NCBI GenBank assembly: GCA_001510575.1 | Contig: LNGK01000001.1 | Location: 868,001-932,000 of the forward strand | Length of the DNA: 64,000 bases | Reading direction: 5' to 3' | From: Knoxdaviesia capensis | Taxonomy: Eukaryota > Ascomycota > Sordariomycetes > Microascales > Gondwanamycetaceae | Part shown: one piece after another, positions 45,662-57,049 of the stretch | How the letters are laid out: every line of letters begins with the position of its first letter | Position numbering within the stretch: the stretch's first letter is position 1 | Notes under the pieces: model-generated | The model's database searches: none | What the model was told of the DNA's origin: nothing | Seen by the model: only the letters and a program-made list of their open reading frames with translations | Translations under genes and position numbers: made by a program

Positions 45662-47577
45662 ACGGCTTCGAGTTGTCCGCCCTCCCACCGTCGCGATATG
45701 CCATTGTATCCCGACACCCACCATCCTTTCTCCTCTCTCTTTGATCTCCAGTCTCCTCTCACTTTACACGTCTCTCAAATCCACACGCTATGCATCATCT
45801 TTCTGCAACGCTGTCATGTTATTACCACCAATTCGTTTTCTTTTCCTTTTCTCCCATGTGCCATACTCCCTCAGCTGAACAGCTCTGGGAGGCATACAGA
45901 ACGACACACCAAAAAAAATTACACCACTTTTCTTCTTTGAAGCTTTTGGACCCTATAGACAGCCCCAAACCAAGCTTCACGAGGTTTATGCACCGGAATG
46001 GCATAATTCCTCTTTCTTTTTTCCCCCCGAAACCAACCAAACACCTGCACACGAAGATTTTCCCTCTTCTATTCGGAGTTATATCGCTCGTCTCTTATAT
46101 TCTCTTCCTCTCTTGTCATATCTTATATTTTTATACCTTCCGCTTCATAACCTTCGCGGTTTCGTTCCCCCCCCCCCTCTTGGTTATATCTGCCTGATGA
46201 CGACTATATCTGCATGTTGTTGTCTTACATTTAAGCCATGTACCTCATGAAATACGTTTACTGTTTTACTAGCTTGTGTTTCTTTTGTTCTTTCTCGGTT
46301 TTATTTTTTTGGGCAAGGAAGCGGGATATGTGGGCTACTGATTTCTTTTTTTCTTTTTCGTGCTTTGGGGAAATATCACGCAAAACTGGCTCGGGATTTA
46401 TATCACTGGGACGTTGGGCTCTTTGCTTTTTCTTGTTCGGGTTTGGAGGTCGCCTGCAGACGCGCGATCCCGCCCACGCTGCTCTACTCATTTTTCTTCC
46501 TCACGCAGGAATGTCTACTCGCGGTTTTCTTTCTTTTCTTTTTCTTCTTATTCTCACCAAATCCTCCCCACCGCCTCAAAACTTCCTCGAAGCGGCTGGT
46601 TTTCAAATTGGGGCCGGGTGGGGACCTGACATGTTTATTACTCTTATCTATCGGTGTATATGTATATATATAGCCGATGATGAAGGCGAGGGTAACACCT
46701 CGTCTAACGAAGGAACGAAAGCAAATATACCAGCCAAAACTTGGTTTTCTTCCTGCTCTTTTATCCCGTGTTTTGCGCCGCGTGGGGGTGGGCTTCGCAT
46801 GAATTTTGCGACCTTTTCCGGCGGGCGTAAACAGGCGGGAGAGGGACTGGAAGAACCGAGTTTCAGCGTTTCTTTGAACGAACACAAAAACAACTCTGCT
46901 CCTGGAATGTGATGATGATGCTTCTGCTGCGGCCAGGATGATGCCATACTGGGGCAGGGTATGTGACTACGAGAACTGTGCATGGGAACAGGCTGCGGAG
47001 GAATGTGGGTGAAAAGTGGAAAAAAGTGGACGTCTATTCTGCGACGTCCGGATATATTTTCAACTGGGTATTTGAGCAACAGCAAAAACACGACGTAACC
47101 AGGAAACACAACATCTCAGAGACAAGATGGAAAGGGAGAGAGTGTGTGTCGGCTAGCTGCGGTCCACGAGATCTGAGTGAACCACACAGCAGTCCAACCT
47201 CCCCCCCTCTGTCTCTCCCTCTCCCTCTCTCCCTCTCTCTGTCTATCTCTCTGATGATGCTCGTTATTTTTTAGTGGGGGTTCTGCCCCGGCATCCCCTC
47301 CTCGAGCCACACAGCAGCCTCCCCTCCCTTCGTGTCTCGCCCGCTCTCCACCCACCGAGGAGTGTCTCATATTGTGGCTCCAGAGAGATAGAGCGCGGGG
47401 TGAGGAATGGAGGAGAAGTGGGATCACGCTGGGCTGGGCGCAACAACCACCGCGTGTTTAGCAGGGAAGTTGAAAAGAATCGAAAGGTTCAAACCAAAAG
47501 CGAAAAAAGCCACAAAAGCCACAACCGTCAACCCTCTACCCCCCTCACCCACAAGAACACCGAGGACAGGGCGGCTT
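45662..47577. other. Intergenic region between convergent genes
   Basis: The first several hundred bases are T-rich and likely the 3' UTR of the serine-rich gene. A CT-rich tract occurs at about 47205-47252. No supported gene was seen; the open frames at 46238-47109 overlap on both strands and look random. Confidence 0.5.
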
Positions 47578-50562
47578 TTACTCCTTGGCGAGCACCTTCT
47601 CCTGCACCTCGGCCGCAGTCTCCTCCTCGCGCACAACGGCCACGCCCTCGGTGCGCTTGAACGCCTTGCGGCCGCCGGTCAGGTCGGCGAAGAGCAGGGT
47701 GGCGGTGCGCACAATCGTCGTGCGCGACTCGATCACCGGCAGGAAGATCGTCATGCCGACCGTGGCGAACATCCAGATTATGCCGACTACCACCCAGCCG
47801 GTGAAGAACTGTAGGTTTAGGGGATAAGAGTTAGTAGATGTTGCGCGGAGGCTGGATTGGAGAGGCTTGAGAAGAGTGAGGGTTGTCGTGGGATATAGGT
47901 AAGGGTTAAGGGCACCAGGTAAGGGTTAAGAACACCAGGTAAGGGTTAAGAGCACCAGGTGAGGGTCGGGGGCCACCCGTAATGGGACGGACAAACTTAC
48001 CTTCTTGCTGAAAATGTACCCGGTGCCGTACATCGGAATCGGCCACAGCACCAGCAGCGCCACCGTGAGCCCGACAGTCAAGTACCGCGCAATCTTCGCC
48101 GCCTTGTCGAGCTTGACGCGCTCCTCGGCGAACTCCTCCGCCGTGGGCTCGACCTGGCCGGGCACCGCGCCCTCCTCGTCGCTCTCGAGCATGTCGCGAT
48201 CATCCGAGCGGCGGATGTCCAGCATCGACTTCCAGTCGTAGTTCTGCGGCTTGAACGGCGGCAGGTACGTCAGCACCGGGATGAACAGCAGCGGCGAGAG
48301 CAGCGACACCACGTTGCCGGCCAGCATGGGCGTGTTGCTGCCGGTGGTCTCGATGGTGAACTCGCCGTGCACGATGCGCGTGGTCACGAACCACGCCGTC
48401 AGCGACGACGCGAGCCCGAGGATCGGGCTGAAGGTGGCCGCCGCCCACGACTGGCCGCCCCACGTGAGCGTCAGCGTGGCCGGCAGCACGGCCGCCGAGA
48501 TGATCACGCCCATCATCACGTACAGGTAGCCCATGGAGATGCCGATGTAGTACAGGCCCGTCGAGAAGCCCGCCATGAACAGCGCGAAGCCGACCATGCC
48601 GATGTAGTTCACGCGCATCAGCTGCTTGCCGGTGGCCTGCGGGTTGATGTAGGTCTTGTAGATGTCGTATGTGCAGATCGACGACACGGCGATCAGCTCC
48701 GAGGAGTACGTGCTCATGATAGCCATGAACTGGAGAGGGGCGGGGCGGGGCGCGGGCGCGGTGTTAGCGGTAGCTCCAAGGGACATGGGGCTTCTGCATA
48801 GGGGCACTTACAGCCATGAACAGCGTGGCGATGGCGCCGCCAGAGCCGAGCAGCGTGACCGCCGCCGTGGGCAGCACCAGGCCGGCCGACACGTCGGCGG
48901 GGGCAATGCGCTCCGGGTAGGTGGGGAACTGCGGCATGGTCTCGAGGGCGAGGCCGGCCAGGCCCATCGTGGTGGCGGTCAGCCACGGGATGGCGAACCA
49001 GGAGATGCCGCTGTGGCGAGTTAGCGATGTGTCTAAGTGGCACACTCAAGAGTGTCGGCGGGGCTGTTGGACTTACCCCATGACGTAGCCCGGCAGGGCA
49101 TCGACGGGCGACGCCGAGATGGCCTTGTTGTAGTACCCGTTATCGAGGAACACGGTGCCGAAGTTTCCAACGATGTTGATAACGAAGAACTCGACTACAG
49201 CCGACACTCATGTTAGCACTGTTGACCCAACCAACCTCCTGCGCCTCACAAACGTGTGAGTGTAGGTGGTCTGTACGTACTTCCGCCCTGGCTGCGCATG
49301 GTCAGGTACGAGCCGCCGGCGTTGCCTTCCAGCGGGCGCTCCTCGGCGATCTTGGTGATGATGTCGTAGACGGCGGCCGGCGACCCGAGCAGGTTGCTGG
49401 TGGCGTACACGGTAAACGTGAACAGGAAGATGCAGATGATGATGACCAGCGCGTTGATGTAGTCGGTGATGAAGGTCGCTTTGATGCCGCCGAAGAGCGT
49501 GTACGCCACGATGCCTGCCGGTGGGGTGTTCCCGTGTTAGTGGATTTTGCAGGGTTCGGAGTCCGGGGAGTTAGGGAGAGAACATGGCGGGCACGCACCG
49601 ATCGGGAAGATGAACACGGCGGCGGCGGTCGGCGCGCCGGTGAGGTAGGTGATGACGGCAGAACCGCCGGTCAGCAGCATGGCAGTCACTAGAACACTGT
49701 GCGTTAGTATTGCTACGCAAATCCACTATAGAGACCAGGTGAACCCACCGAGAATGTTGCAGAAGCAGCAGAAGGCAATATACACGCCGTGGGTGACCGG
49801 GCCGTAGCGGGCCTTGACGACCTCGAGAACTGTGAGCAGCACGGTTAGAAAATGAGCCATTGGCGCCTGGAGCTAGTACAAGCGGAACTGGATACCGGAC
49901 GGCAACTTACACGTGTGGGCGTTGGGCGCGCGGCGCTTCATCTCAATGGCGAGCGTGGCAAACAGGATGATCTGGACAGTCGCGCCCGAGGCGTACCAGA
50001 ACGGGCCGGAGACACCACTAGAACACAGAGAGACAGAGGTCAGGAATCGGGGCTACAGTGCTCGTGGCTGTGGACTTTTTTTTCGGGACTCACTATCGGT
50101 AGGCAACCGAGGTACTCTGGAGAAGCGTGGCGGCCCAGGTCCAGGTGGACACGACGGAGGCAGCTATCTAAGGACGACAAGCACGAGACCTGCATGTTAG
50201 TGAACAGCAACCTAAGGCAACGGACCGCAGCGGATGCACGTACAAGACCGGACTTGAGCGAGCGGCCGGCAGTGCTGAACATCTCCGACGTCTGCACTTC
50301 GTGGCTGTAGCGCTTGAGCGACCACGTGAGGAAGATCATGATCAGGCTGGATTTGTTGTTATGTTAGAGGGCTGCTGCTGCTGCTGTAGTCGATGGAACT
50401 GGCAAACGGGGGAGCGGGACTTACGCGAAGAACGCGCCGAGGCCGATGATGAGGCCGTAGCTGCGATGGAGAGCCGACGTTAGAAAAAAACACAATGAAA
50501 AGCGTGAATGGAAGCCGTGTGGAGGTCAGGACTTACCCCCATCCCTGGTTGAGAATGGCCAT
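47578..50562 (-). CDS. DUR3: DUR3-type urea active transporter (sodium:solute symporter family), 12 exons
   Basis: Minus-strand exons are 50562-50537, 50460-50425, 50346-50244, 50167-50094, 50017-49911, 49829-49749, 49688-49599, 49514-49281, 49194-49077, 49010-48812, 48729-48001 and 47808-47578, giving 675 aa. The start MAILNQGWGYGLIIGLGAFF matches DUR3 helix 1. Conserved blocks follow: ASVVSTWTWAATLLQS, YGVSGPFWYASGATVQ, TLFGGIKATFITDYIN, INIVGNFGTVFLDNGYYNKA, ISASPVDALPGYVMGG, and MSTYSSELIAVSSICTYDIY. About 15 membrane helices are expected. DUR3 proteins are high-affinity urea/H+ (and polyamine) importers of the plasma membrane, usually induced on nitrogen limitation. The long loop after the tenth or so helix is acidic (ESDEEGAVPGQVEPTAEEF). 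All donors are GTRNGT-like and every junction preserves frame. The last intron (47809-48000) is unusually long and holds a minisatellite. Confidence 0.93.
47899..47958. repeat. 20-bp minisatellite inside the last DUR3 intron
   Basis: Three 20-bp units of GTAAGGGTTAAGNNCACCAG at 47899, 47919 and 47939, followed by a degenerate fourth (GTGAGGGT). On the DUR3 strand each unit contains CTTAACCCTTAC, which looks like a branch-site sequence, so the array multiplies possible branch points. Confidence 0.85.
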
Positions 50563-50783
50563 AGCTGGAGCAGGCCGTCGATGGCGGTGTTGTGAGAACC
50601 GAGAAAAGAAACTAGAATGTGAGAAGACCCGAACAACGAACTGGCGATACTGTGCTCGATCCGAAACCCAAAGTCTGTAAGTATGTGGACATGTGACACC
50701 AGAACCTAGGCGAAAGAGAGAAAGAGGGAGAGAGCAGTCCGCAAGGCCGGTAAGACACGACTCGAGGCTGGGGCGGGCGGCTC
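50563..50783 (-). promoter_or_regulatory. DUR3: DUR3 leader region
   Basis: The 220 bp between the DUR3 ATG and a TATA-like palindrome. On the minus strand it is moderately CT-rich (50700-50740), as for other leaders here. No long open frame interrupts it. Confidence 0.4.
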
Positions 50784-50793
50784 TCTATATATA
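50784..50793 (-). promoter_or_regulatory. DUR3: TATA box of DUR3
   Basis: The palindromic CTATATATAG lies about 222 bp upstream of the DUR3 start. AGATAT and AGATAG occur further upstream at about 51047-51057 and resemble GATA-factor sites of the kind used by nitrogen regulators; their role is inferred only. Confidence 0.5.
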
Positions 50794-53700
50794 GACGCGT
50801 CCCGACGTGGGCAGCACCTTTTGGCCGATCGGCATCCCGACGGCGCAGGGCCAACGAGCAGGGGGACCAGCACGACGAAGCGACGTGAGTGAGTGACATG
50901 AGCTGCGTGTGGTACGGAGTGGAGGGCATTTGCAAACAGAGGCGGAGGGAACCAGGGGCAGAATTATGGGACACGGGCCCAGCAGACGGGGGGAGGGTTG
51001 ATGGGGGTTCGGAGAACGGCGAGAGAGAAAAAAACACGAGACAGAGAGATATAGATAGACAGGCAAAGAGCGTGTGTGGGTGGGCCGGGGATGTGGCAGC
51101 ACTGCAGGTTCAGCTTTGCGTCCTGCTTGTGCTGTCTGTCCTTCCCACGTCCCGGCGCGTTTGCCAGCCCTGTTTGGAAGGGTGCAATGGCGGCCGTGTA
51201 GGGTGGTAGCCGGTAGTGATGGACGGAAACAGGTGAAGGCACAAGCACCAGGTGGTCTGAGGGCTGGCGGTGGTGGTGTGGGTGGGCATTGATATCAGTG
51301 TGGCATCTGAGAGAGCTCCGGTTGACGCTGATATTGAGGGTGTAAGTGTTCCCTTGAAGCGTTTTCAAGACAGATGATTGCAGTCACTGATCCTCTTTCA
51401 TAGAGAGCGACATTCTCTGCTTCTTGAGATGTTCTCGACAAAACCTCTCAAGAGCACCGAGTATTCTAGAGCCGGCTTCCCACTGCAGATACCACGACGC
51501 GGGAGCCATCAAAGCCGCTGGTCCATGGCCTGAGCTGCCCGTCGATGTCCAATGCCCAGACGTCGTCTTGACAAGGATTCGGGACGACAGCAAAGTGGGA
51601 GGGGGAGCAAGCGAGCGCTAGAATGTTGAAGATAAGGTCAAGGATATTATTTACGTCGAGCTCTGCGGCTAACCCTACGAGCTTTTGTCTTGCTCTCTAA
51701 CATAATCCTGTATGCGGCAAACGGACGTGTGGCTCTGTTATCATGGACGCTCCCTCCCACACTCAGATATAAAACTCTTAGCGGCTTGGTATGGAACGGA
51801 CTAGACGCCGTAGAACACGGAAGAGAGCAAAGCTAGCATCTGTATCGAGCACTAAACAAAAAAGCCGGCGTCAGAGTAATTGCGAGGGGGACTGACAGAG
51901 ACGAAGGAACGGCGCTTTTCGTAGCCGCTCGCCGCCGGCCTGAGATTGGACGTGTGATGGGGCAGGAAAGGCGGAATGGCGGGAGTTGACATGAACGAGA
52001 GAGTGGGAGGGGACGAGGGTTTTATTCTTCCTTTCCTTTTTACCTATTCCTTTTATTTTTATCTGTTTTTATTACTGATCCACCCCCACAGATCTCCGGG
52101 TGCGGTGGCTCTTCTTATCCTTGCCACATACGGCAATTGGGCATGGGGGCGTTTCGGCGTTTGGAGCTTTGAGTGGGCTGAAAGGCAGAAATATAAGGGC
52201 GGTTGGATATGTCGACAGCCGCTTGAAAGGGTTGTCCGGAGTACAGACAGCATGTATCATATAAGTCGATAACTGACCTGTGCGTGGAGTGTTTCCCGTG
52301 TAAGTTGGAGACCAGAAACCGCCTCTCCATCTCTCACCAATCACCACCACCGCATTTCTATCACCATCTCCTCTTCGCCACCTCAACTCTCTCCCCTCAA
52401 ACTCTGGTTCACCATCTGTCATTCTGTTCTGTCTGATATTACAAGATAGGGTCTTGAAACCTTAGCCTCCACGCCCATCCACCACGGCATTTGCTTCCAC
52501 CATGCATATATATATCCATGCTTGATGTATTGAAACTTTGTGTCCCAGCCAGCCAGCCAGCCACAGCGATCACTCCCAAAACGAGCTTCTTGGCAAGTCT
52601 TGGTCCTTTTTTTTTCTTTTTTTTTCTTTTTTTCTTCTTTTTTTTTCTGGCTTCAACCTTTTTGTCCCCTTATCACAGCCCAATGACAGTGCGGTGCCAA
52701 GAGATGTATTACTCTCACAAATGAATTCTGCCAACGCGACGAAATTGGCTGCTTGTGAAGGGGAGGCATGGGTTGGGCGCTGGTGGGGTTGGCTGCAGGC
52801 CTGTTCTTTGTGTGTTCACAGATGAACCAGGCACACTCCAGTTCTTGGGAGCGAGAGGGACTGTTGAGAGCCTCTTTTGTCAATATGGCTGACACGGGAG
52901 AGAGGCGCTTCCGTAGCTGGAGTCCGTAGAGATCGCTAAGAACAAGCCTCCACAGTACTGGACGTTCTGTGCGCGGAAATACACAATCTGGCCTACATAG
53001 ACACATCATTGAGTATGAATTATCATAACAGATCCAGCAAGAAAAACCAAGCAGCCCACGAGAAAAAAGGACTAGATATCTCCCGGTACACGAAGCAGTT
53101 TGGGCACGGCAAAGCCCCTACAAAGGCTTCGTACTACAGGTACTCTGGGCTAACACGAACGAATGTCTGGTACAAGACAACCAAAAGCGGAGTCTTGGCT
53201 TCAGATAGAAAAAGCCGTGAAAAATGCTATTATGTTATACGTCCATGTATCAGTCAATCCCTACCCGACTCTTCAGAGCTCGGACTCCTTTTCGCCTGTT
53301 CACAAGAACTGGTAGCACCTGAGGTGAACTCGCGCAAAGCTCCGTGATACCCCCAATTTACAGTACCATACACACACTGAGACACACAGACTTCGGGGCC
53401 TGTGCGGAGGGGGGGCAGACTGGCAAACACCTCAAGCTCGAGCTGTGGTCGACGTCTCCGGATTCGGAGGCCGTGCAGTGCCAAGCATCCAGCCTTTTGT
53501 GGGGGGCCAAGCTCAAGAGTTTTCTTGTGGGTGGTGATATAAAATAACACATGGGGTCCAACTGTGATGATTGCTTGTTTGGTCCCAGGACATGAGTGGA
53601 AAATACGAACGATGGTTGACTTCCTTTCCTACGGATATATTCTGGGAATAGGCACTTGCTGCATTGCTTTCTACGCAGTATATTGCTCCCATTTTCACCC

Positions 53701-55269
53701 CGACTCTTCTTTCGATATCGTCTTTGCGTCTCTCCTGTAGCCCACCACCTTGGTCTGATATAACCACGCGGCCTGCTTCCCGCAAATGTCAGAGATGCAG
53801 AATACCCCCGGAGATGCGAGCCTAACACTACCGTACGCGACAAAACGGCGTGGTTGGCCTCGCTGTGCTTCTCGCTTGTGCATTACGGACTCTCCATGGC
53901 GTGTCCTCGGCTGGGAACAGCATTGGTCGTCCCAGCCGCCAGCCCTAAGCCAGCGATTGGCTATCTGGGGGGCTCCCACGCCCTCAAGTTTTGGCCTTCA
54001 CACACACATATGCATGCCACACCCATGGGAGGAGACAGATGAACTCCGTATGCGTCCTTTTGCTGTATGCTCTGACTGTCTCCACGATGTCAAAGGAGCC
54101 GTGATTCGATATACTCGCAGTGTGCTCACTCTGACGATGCAGGTTAATTAATTCACTCACGGGCCAAGAGCCTCCACAAAGAACCTACCGTTGTATTCAA
54201 CTGAGCAGTTTTTTTCCCCTTCATATCTTGAAGTGGACCACACAACCGGCCAAGAAAGCAACCTCACCCACGAAGGGCGTGAGCTCTCAGCACCAGAGAG
54301 CCACATAGGGAGTCGCCTCCAGGGTATCAGAAGCGACAAAAAACCATGGCACCAAAGTAATGTCGCATAACTCGTTATCTCGACTGCAAGAATGGATCGC
54401 CTACTCAACTATGGATCCCCGAATTCCCACGCCACATCTCAAGTCGAGATTGAGGGGACTTGGGCGAGTTTGAAAACTTCGACGGTATCAGAATGAGAGC
54501 CTTTAATTCATCCATAATATCCATAAGAAATAAAAAATAATAAAAACTTCCAACCTACCCTGTACAGCTTATCATCTCTTACAAAGATCGCTGTAAGATG
54601 CACCGGCCGGTCCTTGTCAAGCGCACTTAAAATTGTGGAAATTAATCCTCCGAACCACATCACGAAGGCCGGGTTTGCCTTGCATAGGAGATAATCTTTT
54701 TTTTTCTCCTTCTGGGGACGGGCGGCAGTCGCCGAAACGGCTCCTTGTATGGTGGGTTAGGGATTAGGGTTCGTCCGGAGCTGTGGGCCAATGATAGAGT
54801 CCACATAAGATGGGCCAATTTTCTAAGACAAATCCGCACGTATAGTATGTTTACAAGCCACGCACTGTCCCAGATATACTGTACACTTACACGCCAGGAA
54901 GGAGGTCGTGATGTGCTCCTTCCTCAACTATCACGGCTTCAAGTTCCTTCCTGATATTCTAGAGTACAATACACACTCCAAGCCCTAATTTCTTCTCCCA
55001 CAAAAATATAATATCAATTTTATTGCATTATTGCCCTTACGAAATCACAATGATCTTGCAACGACCACAACAGCCTACAACTTCCTCCTTTCATAACACT
55101 CCTCTTCTTTCTTTCAACCCAACTTTGATTCGTTTCACTATTTTCCCGAACTTCATTCTGAGCTTCATTCTGAACTTCATCAATATTTGCCTCCCTTCAT
55201 TCGAAAAAGCCACTCGTGATCCCCTAAAATCCTGATAAGCCTGTAAGGTTTCTTCTGTTATTGTTCGTA
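50794..55269. other. Intergenic region, 4.5 kb
   Basis: No gene is supported. It holds a promoter-like arrangement at about 52190-52500 (TATAAGG followed by a CT-rich leader) with no usable open frame after it, a T-rich tract at 52608-52648, a GGGTTAGGGATTAGGG motif at 54754-54769, and AT-rich sequence near 54490-54560 and 55000-55200 that precedes the chromo-like gene. Confidence 0.5.
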
Positions 55270-57049
55270 ATGCCTCCTCGACAGAATCGACAGAATCCCG
55301 GTGGCCGGCCTGTTCAAGGTGGCCAACCTGATGATGAGGCCCATGAAGAGCAAGCTCGCATAACTGCTGAAGGTCGTCGACGCCGTCCTAACCGTCCTCG
55401 GGTTCCATATCCGGTGATATCTAATTCTGAGTTTGATAATAAAGAGAGTAAGTAATAATCCTTAACCACAAGGACTTGATAGCAGAATGAACTAACCCAT
55501 CTCTTTTGGCGTGCTGTCTTTTAGATGTGGATCCTGCTTTGACCCTTATGCAGACTGGTGCCCTTCATCCTCCTCAGAATTCCCGATTTGACCAGGCACC
55601 TAGGCCGCGGGGGAATGTTGCCACCCCCAGAACTAACAGAGTTGCTCTTGGCGATCTCTCTCCGAGTGTTGGGCGTATGCAGGCCCACTTCAACACTCTG
55701 GGTCCCCGTGTACGGTACAATCTGGGTAAGTTGGTTGGGAAATTCTGAGTGGAGCAAGCATGGTGGTTGTTAGCAAACAATAGCTGGCACACAAAAGGGG
55801 ATCTGGGCTAATATTTGTCTTTTGCTCACTCTTAGGACACACTGCCCAACCCAGCATCAACACAAACAGCCGGACCAGCTGGCTGACAGCCCGCAGCCCA
55901 AATGTCGTGAGTTCTAGCGACGTCGAAATGCCGACCTCTCCTTCGCCTGCTCCAAGACTGCCGCGTGAGACCGTCCATTGGCCTCACTCGACCGATACCT
56001 CCGTTCTCCTCCAGGGGTTGTCCAACCCCAAGCACAGCTCCCCACTCCGACGCTTCCAGGATCTGGGTGCGGACCGTGTGCTTCGGGGCGGACCCGTGAA
56101 CGATGTTCCGGAGGCTCGTCAAGGCGGCGCGAGGACTAACGAAAACGAGAACTTCATCGATGCCCTGATGCGCGACATCGGTTCCGACAGCGATGATAGC
56201 ATAAATTTCAACTTCAGACAATCCATCAGACAGCGACACGCCCACATCCACAGAGCGAATCTTGTCCAGACTGGTGATGAGATCAACGGTAACCGGTCGG
56301 GTTTCCGGACTTTTGACCATCCCCGCCCCTTGAGCGAGTTGCAAGTTCCTGCCGACAATCGGACCGAGCCCCAACCCCATACCCAACCCCCCGACGTCGA
56401 CCAGAACGAAGAGAGTGTTGACAACGCCAGCCTGCACCCGGCCGAGACGCACATCCTTGGGCGGGAGCGCGATGATTCGGAACATGAGGGGTCAGAGAAC
56501 AGCGAACGTGAAAAGCCGCTCGATACCAAAGCGAAGATGTCTCGGGATGACAACTCCACTGCGGATGTCGCAGTGCCCTTTGCTGCTATCAACGGCCACA
56601 GACGTTCGGAGCGGATGGAGCACCGGTTCGATTTGCAGATCGAATGGGACGCCAGACGCAGTCCGCCCAATCTGACATGGGAGGCAGAGGAAACTATCAT
56701 GAGCGATTGTCCCGAAGCCTACTTTGCCTATTGGGAGTCTGTTGGTGGCCGCGAAAGCCATCTCGAGCATCCGACTATGTGGTACATGTTTGAGATTCGT
56801 CGTCATCGATTGGTGAAGGGGCCGTCGGGCAGAGCGCCCAAATTGACAGGCACCGGGGCTAACGGGGAGAGGATTGACAACCGCCCCCGCGAATTCCTAG
56901 TGCAGTGGCTGGGTTCACAAGAACTCACTTGGGAATCCGAGGAGGCGGTTCTTGATGCCGCCCCGCACCTTCTGACCGAATACTGGGAGAAGCGAGCCGA
57001 GGTGAAAAAGGAGGAGTCCGACTCGGATGAGGGTCGGATGGAGATGTAA
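55270..57049 (+). CDS. Protein with two chromodomain-like modules, 3 exons
   Basis: Exons are 55270-55447, 55525-55725 and 55836-57049, giving 530 aa. Splice sites are GTAAGT/TTTTAG and GTAAGT/CTTAG, and the frame is preserved. The first 380 residues are low-complexity and polar, with a basic RRRRPNRPR patch (possible nuclear signal) near residues 35-45. Two chromo-like modules follow. Module 1 spans about 389-432 (HRFDLQIEWDARR then LTWEAEE and AYWES). Module 2 spans about 445-514 (MWYMFEIRRHRLVKG, an insert, REFLVQWLGSQELTWESEE, EYWEKR). Both end in TWExEE...YWE, suggesting intragenic duplication. Chromodomains bind methylated histone tails in the nucleus; whether these degenerate modules do is unknown. 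Codon use in exons 1-2 is AT-richer than in other genes of the window, hinting at a young or differently evolving gene. Confidence 0.8.
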
